A stretch of 64,000 bases of DNA. It comes from Helicobacter winghamensis ATCC BAA-430. GTDB taxonomy: Bacteria > Campylobacterota > Campylobacteria > Campylobacterales > Helicobacteraceae. The stretch is taken from NCBI RefSeq assembly GCF_028751035.1, contig NZ_CP063533.1, positions 62,001 through 126,000 of the forward strand, in the 5' to 3' direction. How positions within the stretch are numbered: position 1 is the stretch's first letter; each line of letters begins with the position of its first letter. The notes under the pieces are model-generated. The model was given only the letters and a program-made list of their open reading frames with translations, did not search any database and was not told the origin of the DNA. Below are positions 57,094 through 64,000 of this stretch, piece after piece. A program made the position numbers and the translations under genes.

Positions 57094-57606
57094 TTAAAAA
57101 TCGTCGACTTCAAGATTGGATGATTTTTTTATGCCACCTTGTAATTTGGTATTGTTTTTTGGTGTAGTTTCTGACTTAATTGATGCAGGTGGCTCACTGA
57201 ATCTTTTAGTATTGCTATCAATACTATCTTGTGAATAGTATCTTATTACACCAACAATTCTTCTGTTTCCATCATCTACTTCCCAAATCCTAGAATCTTC
57301 AAGCCCTTTTAAGCTCATAGCCGTGTAGTTTTTGAAGTTTTCCGCCATTATTTTGGTGAGTTCAGTTGTTCTTTCGGTTGATTTTTTTGTGGTTTGGAAG
57401 TCATCGCTTGGATTTTTTGATATCTCTATCGCATTTTGGATAATTTTTTCTTGCAAGGTTGAATCTTTACTAAAAGCTGTCATATCTGATTTTAAAAAAC
57501 TAGAAATGAGAATATCTGCTCTATTTCTTGCTCTAGTTTCAGAGGCAATTGCTAAATCGGTATTTAGTCCTTCTTGTTTCACAAAACTATCAAAGCCAAA
57601 TGCCAT
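57094..57606 (-). CDS. C-terminal part of a split exported protein
   Basis: The 170-residue ORF has no signal peptide. It starts with AFGFDSFVKQEGLNTD, continues with SETRARNRADILISSFLKSD and ends with a Pro/Lys-rich tail. It overlaps the previous ORF by 28 bases in another frame. Adding one base near 57600 would fuse the two, so the ATG is probably an internal codon of one larger exported protein. I recall proteins of this kind beside LpoB/CsgG-like genes in other bacteria, without a known function. Confidence 0.6.
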   Translation of the reverse strand: MAFGFDSFVKQEGLNTDLAIASETRARNRADILISSFLKSDMTAFSKDSTLQEKIIQNAIEISKNPSDDFQTTKKSTERTTELTKIMAENFKNYTAMSLKGLEDSRIWEVDDGNRRIVGVIRYYSQDSIDSNTKRFSEPPASIKSETTPKNNTKLQGGIKKSSNLEVDDF

Positions 57607-58535
57607 AATGCTCTAGGTGTGCATTCTTCGTTATAAAAATATTTAATACCGAATTTAGATAGCAGCTCATTATTATCAAAAGAGTCCGATATGTCGTCCG
57701 GATTTTTACATTGTGCTGTATTGGCAGTCTTTTTGGATTGATAGCCTTGTTTTAAATCTCTAGCAAGCTGTTGAGATCTCTCTGTGGTGTAGGCAAGAAC
57801 TCCAATTTGAATTTCTCCTTCTTTGCTATCTGTTAGTATGATATTTTCATAAGGAATTAAACCAGCAATGCTGTCTCCAGCCTGTTTAATAACATCTTGC
57901 GAAAGAGATTTTTTAAAGACAGTATCCTTTTCTTTGGCGGATAGTGTTTTGGTGTCCACTCCTGCTGCTTTTTTAGCATCATTGGCTAAATTTCCTGTGA
58001 CATTTTCAGCTCCTAAATAGGTTTTAGCTGCAGCATCAACGAGATTTGCTGCTGTATCAATTAATCCAGCATAAAATGCTTCAGTGTTTGCTTCTTCTTG
58101 GAGTTCATCCATTTTGGCTTGCGCTTTGCTTAATAGTTCTTTGTCTTGTTTGTTTGCTGGCACTGTTTTTTGATAAAAACTCAATGCTTCTTGCGCTGCC
58201 ATACTGCCAGATTTTGACAAAATAACATTTGCTTTTAGGCGTAATAATGCTTCCGAATAAGCATTGGCTAAATAGTCGTAATATTGCGGATCATCAGGTT
58301 TTGCATCAATGCTTGCTTTAGCGGTATATACTTCACCAACGATACCTTGTTTCTTTAATTTCTTTTTAAGATCTCTTTTAGAGCGAGTAAGCACTGTGGA
58401 CATATCTTGCTGTTTGGGCTTTGTAACACTTTGCTCTGTTTTTGGGGCATCTATGATTTCTTCTTGCTTTGCACCTTCATTTTCGGCATACAATAATGAC
58501 GCTGCGAGAATTGATGAAATGAAAATTTTTTTCAT
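57579..58535 (-). CDS. N-terminal part of a split exported protein
   Basis: The 318-residue ORF has a signal peptide (KKIFISSILAASLLYAE), an acidic linker, a helical region with a TPR-like look (DDPQYYDYLANAYSEALLRL) and a beta-rich end (GEIQIGVLAYTTERSQQLAR). The last residues, ALWHLALIVL, appear after the frame break and are probably not native. It lies 83 bases after the lpoB-like gene. Together with 57094-57606 it would make a protein of about 480 residues. Confidence 0.65.
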   Translation of the reverse strand: MKKIFISSILAASLLYAENEGAKQEEIIDAPKTEQSVTKPKQQDMSTVLTRSKRDLKKKLKKQGIVGEVYTAKASIDAKPDDPQYYDYLANAYSEALLRLKANVILSKSGSMAAQEALSFYQKTVPANKQDKELLSKAQAKMDELQEEANTEAFYAGLIDTAANLVDAAAKTYLGAENVTGNLANDAKKAAGVDTKTLSAKEKDTVFKKSLSQDVIKQAGDSIAGLIPYENIILTDSKEGEIQIGVLAYTTERSQQLARDLKQGYQSKKTANTAQCKNPDDISDSFDNNELLSKFGIKYFYNEECTPRALWHLALIVL

Positions 58536-58618
58536 TCTTTTTTCCTTTGTTTGTTTTTTTGTGTTTTTAATTATTAGGGAGTTTAATGTTTTTGTTTTAG
58601 GCTTTTTAGCCTAAAACT

Positions 58619-59230
58619 TTATTTTTTGTTGTCTTTGCTGATTCTTTCGCGACCACTCCATACTTTCATGCCATTTGTAGCATCGACTAGTGTCATCATA
58701 TAGGTATAATCTATATGTGTTTTCCCATTTTCTAGCTTTGTGTTGCGTGATAGAATGCGTCCTTGTAGAATGTAATCGCGTCCCTTGATTGTTCCGCTTT
58801 TTGCGATTGTTCTTTGATCAAATTCAGCATTATCGCGTAAATCTTCGCGCTCACTTGCAAGATCAATAGCATCTTGTCCTTCTGCTCCAGTTACTACAAA
58901 AAATCCACGATTAAGAACGGCTTCTTCAATGTAGCTAGTTAGTTCTCTTGTGTCAAGACGAATTGTTGTGTCATTTTTCACGCCATCAATTTTGATGGAA
59001 TAACGGTTTTTAGGATTTAGAGATTTTATAAAAGGTGCGCTGTAAAGTTTGTCGAGCATTTTTTCTGCTGTGTTTTCAATATCAACAGCATCAATGCCTA
59101 AACTAAGACTTTGCCCTTTGCTAGGACTGCCTGTAACACCGCTTGAGTAATTGACGCCCCCGCTGCCTGTTGCGCAACCTGTTAAAACAATAGCTCCTGC
59201 TACACTAAGAGATAAGAAAAGTTTTTTCAT
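58619..59230 (-). CDS. LpoB-like lipoprotein
   Basis: The 203-residue protein has a lipobox (LTGCAT, about residue 19) and an LpoB-type domain from about residue 45: RELTSYIEEAVLNRGFFVV, RDYILQGRILSRNTK, DYTYMMTLVDATNGMKVWSG. In E. coli, LpoB spans the periplasm and activates PBP1b. Helicobacter penicillin-binding proteins are not known to carry the matching UB2H domain, so the partner here may differ. It is directly downstream of the YcfL-like gene (1-base gap), the same neighbour as in E. coli (order reversed or not is not considered). Confidence 0.75.
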   Translation of the reverse strand: MKKLFLSLSVAGAIVLTGCATGSGGVNYSSGVTGSPSKGQSLSLGIDAVDIENTAEKMLDKLYSAPFIKSLNPKNRYSIKIDGVKNDTTIRLDTRELTSYIEEAVLNRGFFVVTGAEGQDAIDLASEREDLRDNAEFDQRTIAKSGTIKGRDYILQGRILSRNTKLENGKTHIDYTYMMTLVDATNGMKVWSGRERISKDNKK

Positions 59231-59231
59231 T

Positions 59232-59624
59232 TTAATTTCCTTTAAGATAAATTTTTACACTCTTTGCTTTTTTGTGATTTGCTGAGTGTTTGATCTTGAT
59301 AACATATCCATCATTTAATTGAATCATTTTGAAGTCATCTTGAATGTTGTTTAGACTAAAATCATCTTTATCTAGCCATTCCAACTTATACAAGAGTTGT
59401 TTTGTAGAAGTTGGAGAGATTTCTAAAAAAAATTCAATCAACCCACTAGTTGGGTTCTCTCTGATGGAAAATGCACTAATTTGACTGGTATCAAAATCTG
59501 TTGCATAAACATAATTCTGATATTTTTTCTTAAGAATAGCCTGCTGTGCTGATTGAGCACAGCCAAAAAACACAAGTGTTCCAAAAATTGGAAGAAGTAT
59601 TCTTACAACAAAACGACTCAACAT
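59232..59624 (-). CDS. YcfL-like lipoprotein
   Basis: The 130-residue protein has a lipobox (FFGCAQ, about residue 22) and an immunoglobulin-like beta fold with LEWLDKDDFSLNN and KSVKIYLKGN at the end. This matches YcfL (DUF1425), found beside lpoB in E. coli and beside COG3014-type genes in other gammaproteobacteria to my knowledge. Its role is unknown. It follows the COG3014-like gene by 8 bases. Confidence 0.66.
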   Translation of the reverse strand: MLSRFVVRILLPIFGTLVFFGCAQSAQQAILKKKYQNYVYATDFDTSQISAFSIRENPTSGLIEFFLEISPTSTKQLLYKLEWLDKDDFSLNNIQDDFKMIQLNDGYVIKIKHSANHKKAKSVKIYLKGN

Positions 59625-59632
59625 TGCCGTAA

Positions 59633-61036
59633 TTATCTTTGTGTTGTGATTGTAATGGCTGGTTGATTTTGGTTAAGTGAGCGAACAATTACTAAGGCAT
59701 TTTTGCCGCTATCCACTTCTTCTTTTGCGATGATTTTTCCATTTGCATCTTTTAATTCAACCAAGCCATTATTATCCATCATAACAGCATAGGCTTTTTT
59801 GGGAAGAGTGTCCCAGCTTCGCGTATCAATGGCAACTTCATCTGCCCCTAATGCGCTACTTGCTTTTCCAAACAATGTTCCGCCCAATCCCCCGCCTAAG
59901 CTAGAAGCTTTTTCGGCTGCTTGTCCTGTTAAGACGGATTTTAGGGCCGAACTAACAATATTTGTTACAATAATACTATGTTTATTATTGTTGAACTCTG
60001 CAGAGATTACACTATCAAAATTGCTAACCATTTCTAATTTCTGATCATTAACGCTAACATTTTCATAGCTTGACTGATTGTATTTAAGAACTGGAAAACC
60101 AATGGTAGGTTGTGTTGCAACTCCATTGATTGAAAAAGGAATCGCAACACCCATAGATTCCTTTGTTGCTCCGCGTCCATCCTCATAAACTACGAAAATC
60201 TTTTTGCTGCCTCTCATTCCTGTTTCAAAATATTGAAGTTGTTTTTTGAATTCTTTTGATTTTGGATAAGTTCTAACAAGTTCTTTTAGGTAATCTCTAG
60301 CGCGATTGTAATCGTTTGTTAGAAACCTGTTCATGGCTAACATATAAGTGGTATATGGATTTACAAAATCCTTATTTGCCTGATATTCAATGGCATTTGG
60401 ATCTTGATTGTCATCATATGCTTGATTGACTTGTTCTAGCGCTCCATTTACTTGGGATTCTATGCCTGGAATTCTCTCCTTTGCTTTTTCTAGCAATCCT
60501 TTTGAAGTTTCAATTTGTTTTTTAAAGACATCTCTCGCTTTGTCTTGAAGTAAGCTAGCTTGGTTAAAGCTTACTCTAGCTTCTTCATCGTTGCCTAAAT
60601 CTAAATAGTTTTGACCAATCATTGTGTCAATCATAATTGCTTCATAAAGACTTCCTTCATAATTACTAAAAGATTGTCCGCCAACTAATTGTTTCATTTT
60701 GTCGGCGACTATACTTGCAACGCTTCTGCTGGATAACTCTTCGTATTTATTCTTAGCGGCATTTAAAAATTCATTTGACAACTCATATTTTTTGCAAAAT
60801 CTAGCAGTTGTCCCTGCGTTTATACCATTAAAAATGGTGTCGTCATCATTTTCAATTTTTTTCTTAAAATCATCAAAGTAAGAATTGTCGCAATATTTTG
60901 CATTAACTCCTAAATCCTTTGAATGCTGTGGTTGAGAACCGCCACAACCTATTAGAAAAACACTTGTCGCTAGCGTGCTTGTGCATACAAGAGACAGCGC
61001 AATTTTTTTCTTCAACAATGAAGTTTTAGAGATCAT
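59633..61036 (-). CDS. COG3014-like lipoprotein with TPR region
   Basis: The 467-residue protein has a lipobox (FLIGCGGS, about residue 31), a helical TPR-like half (about 60-270, DEEARVSFNQASLLQDKARD, ANKDFVNPYTTYMLAMNRFL) and a beta-rich second half (GVAIPFSINGVATQPTIGFP, SVISAEFNN, RSWDTLPKKAYAVMMDNNG). This pattern corresponds to COG3014, conserved as a neighbour of YcfL and LpoB in some gammaproteobacteria. Function unknown. It is the first gene of the inserted operon; AAAAGGAG precedes the start. Confidence 0.7.
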   Translation of the reverse strand: MISKTSLLKKKIALSLVCTSTLATSVFLIGCGGSQPQHSKDLGVNAKYCDNSYFDDFKKKIENDDDTIFNGINAGTTARFCKKYELSNEFLNAAKNKYEELSSRSVASIVADKMKQLVGGQSFSNYEGSLYEAIMIDTMIGQNYLDLGNDEEARVSFNQASLLQDKARDVFKKQIETSKGLLEKAKERIPGIESQVNGALEQVNQAYDDNQDPNAIEYQANKDFVNPYTTYMLAMNRFLTNDYNRARDYLKELVRTYPKSKEFKKQLQYFETGMRGSKKIFVVYEDGRGATKESMGVAIPFSINGVATQPTIGFPVLKYNQSSYENVSVNDQKLEMVSNFDSVISAEFNNNKHSIIVTNIVSSALKSVLTGQAAEKASSLGGGLGGTLFGKASSALGADEVAIDTRSWDTLPKKAYAVMMDNNGLVELKDANGKIIAKEEVDSGKNALVIVRSLNQNQPAITITTQR

Positions 61037-61065
61037 TATTGACTCCTTTTAAGATTATATAGCAC

Positions 61066-61071
61066 ATTATA
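61066..61071 (-). promoter_or_regulatory. Proximal -10 box of the envelope operon
   Basis: On the minus strand this is TATAAT, 30 bases before the start of the COG3014-like gene, with the ribosome site in between. Confidence 0.5.
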
Positions 61072-61074
61072 GGT

Positions 61075-61158
61075 TTATAATGCCACACAACTATGAACGA
61101 TTACATCCTTGGTTTCTCCTAAATGTTTGTAAAAGAAGCAATGAGCAACTTTATACAT
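61075..61158 (-). CDS. Possible leader peptide (27 residues)
   Basis: An ATG at 61158 with weak AAAAGA upstream opens 27 codons (MYKVAHCFFYKHLGETKD and on) to a TAA at 61075. It lies between the distal promoter and the operon. There is no attenuator-like codon run. It may be a leader ORF, a remnant, or chance. Confidence 0.25.
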   Translation of the reverse strand: MYKVAHCFFYKHLGETKDVIVHSCVAL

Positions 61159-61183
61159 TCTTTTAAGATTTTCCTAATGCTAA

Positions 61184-61189
61184 ATTATA
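61184..61189 (-). promoter_or_regulatory. Distal -10 box of the envelope operon
   Basis: TATAAT on the minus strand, 20 bases downstream of a T12 tract. The leader would be about 140 bases. Confidence 0.45.
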
Positions 61190-61209
61190 GTGTGTTTTGA
61201 GTTATACTC

Positions 61210-61221
61210 AAAAAAAAAAAA
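61210..61221 (-). repeat. A12 tract (T12 on the operon's sense strand) near the -35 position
   Basis: Twelve A residues on the plus strand. On the minus strand the T-run sits where a -35 element or its upstream A/T stretch would be. Length changes here could alter promoter strength, as known for T-tracts upstream of H. pylori adhesin genes. Confidence 0.65.
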
Positions 61222-61328
61222 CAAGTGGCGACACAAAAAAGATTAGAAATTGAGAGATATTATAATCTTTTGAGAAAAGTTTAGTGGATTTTTATAATTT
61301 AAAATAATGTAAAGAATAGGAGAGATTC

Positions 61329-61997
61329 CTATTCTTTCTCAAACTTAACACCGCTTAAGATAGTGTCAATTCCGCTGCCGGGATAGCGTGTGGCGTTCCA
61401 AACTGCCATATAAATGTGAATGGGGATAAAAATCACAAACGCCCAAGTCAAAATATGATGGAGCAAACGCACATTTGCAAGTCCGCCACATAGCACTTCA
61501 ATAGGGCGCATAAGTGGCATTATCATTCCGCCAAATCCTTCGTGATAAACGTGCGCATATAGCACTAGCCCTGTTAGAGAGATTGCAAGGATTAGCAATA
61601 GCACGATGATATAAGTTACAAATTGCAAAGGATTATAGGAGCCTTTTAGGTGCGGATGTCCCCCAAAAAGCATATATGCCTTAATCACGCCAAACCAAGT
61701 GAGTGGATTAATAAAGTCTAAAAATGATCTTCGCTCCATCACACATTCTTTGGTAAAAAGCAAATAAATGCGAAAAATCGTAACGGCAATTAGCACAAAT
61801 CCAAAAATCAAATGCCAACTGCGCATTAGCGCATAAAGAAAACCTGTTGGCTCTCCGCTAAAATTGTTTGGGGCTAAAAAGGGATAGCCTAGATAAAAAC
61901 CTGTGGCAATCAAGGCAAAAATTGCAATAGCTCTAACCCAGTGAAAAATCCTTGTGAGCTTTGAAAACTCCATTATGGGTTTGTATTTTGTTTCCAT
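61329..61997 (-). CDS. hydC: NiFe hydrogenase b-type cytochrome subunit
   Basis: The 222-residue membrane protein passes electrons from the hydrogenase to the quinone pool. I use the ATG at 61997, with AAGGGG upstream; the longer ORF overlaps hydB without support. Four membrane helices carry the haem histidines ([67 protein letters not shown]), as in HyaC/HydC proteins. It ends the hydA-hydB-hydC run, 292 bases from the envelope operon. Confidence 0.94.
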   Translation of the reverse strand: METKYKPIMEFSKLTRIFHWVRAIAIFALIATGFYLGYPFLAPNNFSGEPTGFLYALMRSWHLIFGFVLIAVTIFRIYLLFTKECVMERRSFLDFINPLTWFGVIKAYMLFGGHPHLKGSYNPLQFVTYIIVLLLILAISLTGLVLYAHVYHEGFGGMIMPLMRPIEVLCGGLANVRLLHHILTWAFVIFIPIHIYMAVWNATRYPGSGIDTILSGVKFEKE

Positions 61998-62008
61998 AAT
62001 CGTCCCCT

Positions 62009-63745
62009 TTAGATGCTGCAATTCATTGCAATGGGATCAAGTTTATATTGACTAATTTCATTGCCTTTTGTGTCCATTAAATGCACTGCACACGCAATGC
62101 AAGGATCAAAAGAGTGTATAGTGCGGATAATTTCAAGTGGTTGTGTTAAATCTTGGATTTTTGTTCCAACAAGTGATGCTTCATAAGGTCCCATTTGGTT
62201 TTTAGCATCTTTTGGTCCTGCATTCCAAGTGCTAGGAACAACAGCTTGATAGTTTGAGACAACACCATCTTTGATTCTAACCCAGTGGCTTAGTGTTCCG
62301 CGTGGCACATTACCGATATAACGCCCTTTGTATTCTTTGTTATTATCAATGCTATAAGGCGCGCAAGTTGTTTGATCTCCTGTTTTTAGATTTTCCACCA
62401 AAGAATTAAAGGCTTCGATTCCATAATCTGCTGAGAGTTTGCACTCAAGCACCCTAGCTGCTGTTCTTCCTAGTGTGCTAAAGAGTGCTTCTAATGGCAA
62501 GCCTGTGTCTTCTAGGAATTGTGTTGCGATTTTTGTAATACGTGGATTTTTTGCAGCAAGTCCTACGACAATCGCCGCTAAAGGTCCCACTTCCATTGCT
62601 TCGCCATTGTAGCGTGGGGATTTAATCCAGCTGTATTTACCATCAGTGTCTAGAGCTTTTGTGCGGATAGGATTACCATCTGGTCCAATTGTGTCTTTAT
62701 CGACAAAGCCTGTATAGTTTGGCTCTGTTTCTCCATCATAAGGGTGCAGTGGCTTGCTGTTGGCATACCAAGAATGTGTTGCTTCTTCTGTGATGAGATT
62801 TTCATCTAAGTCTAAGAGTTTTGAAATATCTCCATTTCGGACGATACCTGTGCTATAAAGTGTTTCGCTGTGATTTACTGGAATCTCGGCGTGGCATAGG
62901 AAATTACGCACTCCGCAACCTTTAAGCACGCTTGGTTCATTTTTATATACTTCAGCTGCCATTACAACATCGGCATAATATGCACGATTGACAAAATCTG
63001 CAACTTCTTTGTATTTGGTTAACCAATCCCCAAGCCTTGATGGATCTAAAATATCTGCTACACAAGTTACTCCACCAACGGTTAAACTCTGTGGATGTGG
63101 TTGTTTTGCTCCAAAGATTGCCATCATTTTTGCCGCAACTCTCTGCACTTCAAGGGCTTTTAAATAATGTGATAGCACAATTAAATTTTGCTCAGGAGAG
63201 AAACGATAAGTTTTATGCCCCCAATAAGCATTTGCAAATGGTCCTAAGCCTTGCTTCGCACTTGCAAATTTTTTGACTCTCTCTTGCACATTAGTAAGTT
63301 CATCGGTTCCTGCCACAATTGGATTTTTAGAGTATTTAAAGGCAAGTTCGGAAGCTTTTTTTGGATCTGCTTTGAGAGCAGAAGTAATATCACACCAATC
63401 AAGTCCGTGCAAGTGATAAAAATGCACCAAATGGTCATGTAAAACAAGAGAGATATTCATTAAAGAGCGCACCATTTCAGCATTAAATGGGATCTTGATT
63501 CCAAGAGCGTCTTCTACGGCAGTGATTCCAGCCTTATAGTGAGAGTATGTGCAAACTCCGCAAATTCTTTGTACCATAAAGCCCACATCCCTTGGATCAC
63601 GATTTTTAACAATTACTTCTAGCCCGCGCCATAATGTAGAGCTAGAATACGCATCGGTAATTACATTGTTTTCATCAACAATAACTTCAATCCTTAAATG
63701 CCCTTCAATTCTTGTGATAGGATCTACAATGATTCGTTTTGTCAT
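62009..63745 (-). CDS. hydB: NiFe hydrogenase large subunit
   Basis: The 578-residue catalytic subunit carries both nickel-binding pairs: [10 protein letters not shown] near residue 62 and DPCIACAVH near the C-terminus, followed by the peptide that HydD removes. The N-terminus [20 protein letters not shown] is typical of periplasm-facing, membrane-bound uptake hydrogenases, carried across with the small subunit. It lies 11 bases after hydA and 11 bases before hydC. Confidence 0.97.
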   Translation of the reverse strand: MTKRIIVDPITRIEGHLRIEVIVDENNVITDAYSSSTLWRGLEVIVKNRDPRDVGFMVQRICGVCTYSHYKAGITAVEDALGIKIPFNAEMVRSLMNISLVLHDHLVHFYHLHGLDWCDITSALKADPKKASELAFKYSKNPIVAGTDELTNVQERVKKFASAKQGLGPFANAYWGHKTYRFSPEQNLIVLSHYLKALEVQRVAAKMMAIFGAKQPHPQSLTVGGVTCVADILDPSRLGDWLTKYKEVADFVNRAYYADVVMAAEVYKNEPSVLKGCGVRNFLCHAEIPVNHSETLYSTGIVRNGDISKLLDLDENLITEEATHSWYANSKPLHPYDGETEPNYTGFVDKDTIGPDGNPIRTKALDTDGKYSWIKSPRYNGEAMEVGPLAAIVVGLAAKNPRITKIATQFLEDTGLPLEALFSTLGRTAARVLECKLSADYGIEAFNSLVENLKTGDQTTCAPYSIDNNKEYKGRYIGNVPRGTLSHWVRIKDGVVSNYQAVVPSTWNAGPKDAKNQMGPYEASLVGTKIQDLTQPLEIIRTIHSFDPCIACAVHLMDTKGNEISQYKLDPIAMNCSI

Positions 63746-63756
63746 AAGCCCTCCTT

Positions 63757-64000
63757 TTATTCTTTATCTTTTTTAATATTACTTAATACTGCGTGTGCTG
63801 CCATACCAATAGCTGCAGCTCCTAGAAGCGTGATTCCAATAGTATCCGCTGTTCTATCTGCCCCACCTAGCATTGGCGTGTCATAAAGCTTGCTTGCAAG
63901 TGGTTCTTCAAATGGACCCATTGTATCCCAGAAGTTTGGTTCGCTACAACCTATGCAACCATGTCCTGCTTGAATAGGCCAGCTTGTGTGTGAGTTAAAG
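63757..64000 (-). CDS. hydA: NiFe hydrogenase small subunit, 3' end (partial)
   Basis: The frame open from the window edge to a TAA at 63757 gives about 80 residues: the last iron-sulfur cluster segment ([20 protein letters not shown]), then a C-terminal membrane anchor ([19 protein letters not shown]) and a lysine-rich end. The signal peptide and N-terminus lie beyond the window. Confidence 0.95.
   Translation of the reverse strand, partial: FNSHTSWPIQAGHGCIGCSEPNFWDTMGPFEEPLASKLYDTPMLGGADRTADTIGITLLGAAAIGMAAHAVLSNIKKDKE

Noticed and set aside
61076-61081. Plus-strand TATAAT at 61076-61081
   Set aside because: No gene follows on the plus strand for many kilobases apart from antisense sequence; it is likely a by-product of the A/T-rich minus-strand promoter.

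Overview
The window is a low-GC, gene-dense chromosomal segment from an enterohepatic-type Helicobacter (Campylobacterota). The assignment rests on gene content and order: purD, an RDD gene, lptD, a phosphoribosyltransferase gene, pnp and atpE in a row; the folK-flhF-flhG-fliA-fliM-fliY flagellar block; tig-clpP-GGDEF-def; hydABC with hydDE; a Campylobacter-like PglA/PglC pair; and tRNA-Sec. There is no rRNA, prophage, IS element or CRISPR array. The species cannot be fixed from the sequence alone.

Layout. 0-9 kb: 3' end of rplS, a ComEA-like protein, a cytochrome c, a probable 6S RNA, then purD to atpE and tRNA-Leu. 9-13.3 kb: a large autotransporter-like surface protein with a G11 tract near its start and a frameshift at its last strand, followed by a small cytochrome c with a Q/K-rich leader. 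13.3-25.4 kb: L-asparaginase, tRNA-Glu, a PglA-PglC fusion, a hotdog protein, a PHP phosphatase, tRNA-Sec, ftsK, tig, clpP, a degenerate GGDEF gene, def and msrA. 25.4-32.1 kb: two copies of a 2.53 kb block (SGNH-like plus MBOAT acyltransferase genes), apparently identical, flanking mnmA and a YhbP-like gene. 32.1-44.7 kb: flagellar genes, folK, pepQ, aroQ, rsmD, a chemoreceptor, panC and tRNA-Phe. 44.7-53.6 kb: decayed fragments, metQIN, a heavily frameshifted LTA-synthase-like sulfatase pseudogene, rdgB, an MFS transporter, ttcA and a YaaW-type remnant. 53.6-64 kb: the NiFe uptake hydrogenase locus (hydA partial, hydB, hydC, hydD, hydE), split between hydC and hydD by a 5.2 kb operon of exported and lipoproteins (COG3014-like, YcfL-like, LpoB-like, a split exported protein, CsgG-like).

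How it works together. The accessory genes mostly concern the cell surface: autotransporter, two O-acyltransferase pairs, sulfatase, PglA-PglC and the LpoB/CsgG-like operon. Several carry homopolymer tracts that suggest phase variation, and several are frameshifted, whereas every core gene reads through intact. The hexamer GGAATC is strikingly common in the core (16 copies on both strands in the first 9 kb against about 3 expected) but rare in the autotransporter locus and in the LpoB/CsgG-like operon, which suggests a different origin for those two.

The best candidate for an undescribed system is the LpoB/YcfL/COG3014/CsgG-like envelope operon inserted in the hydrogenase locus, with a T12 tract next to one of its possible promoters.
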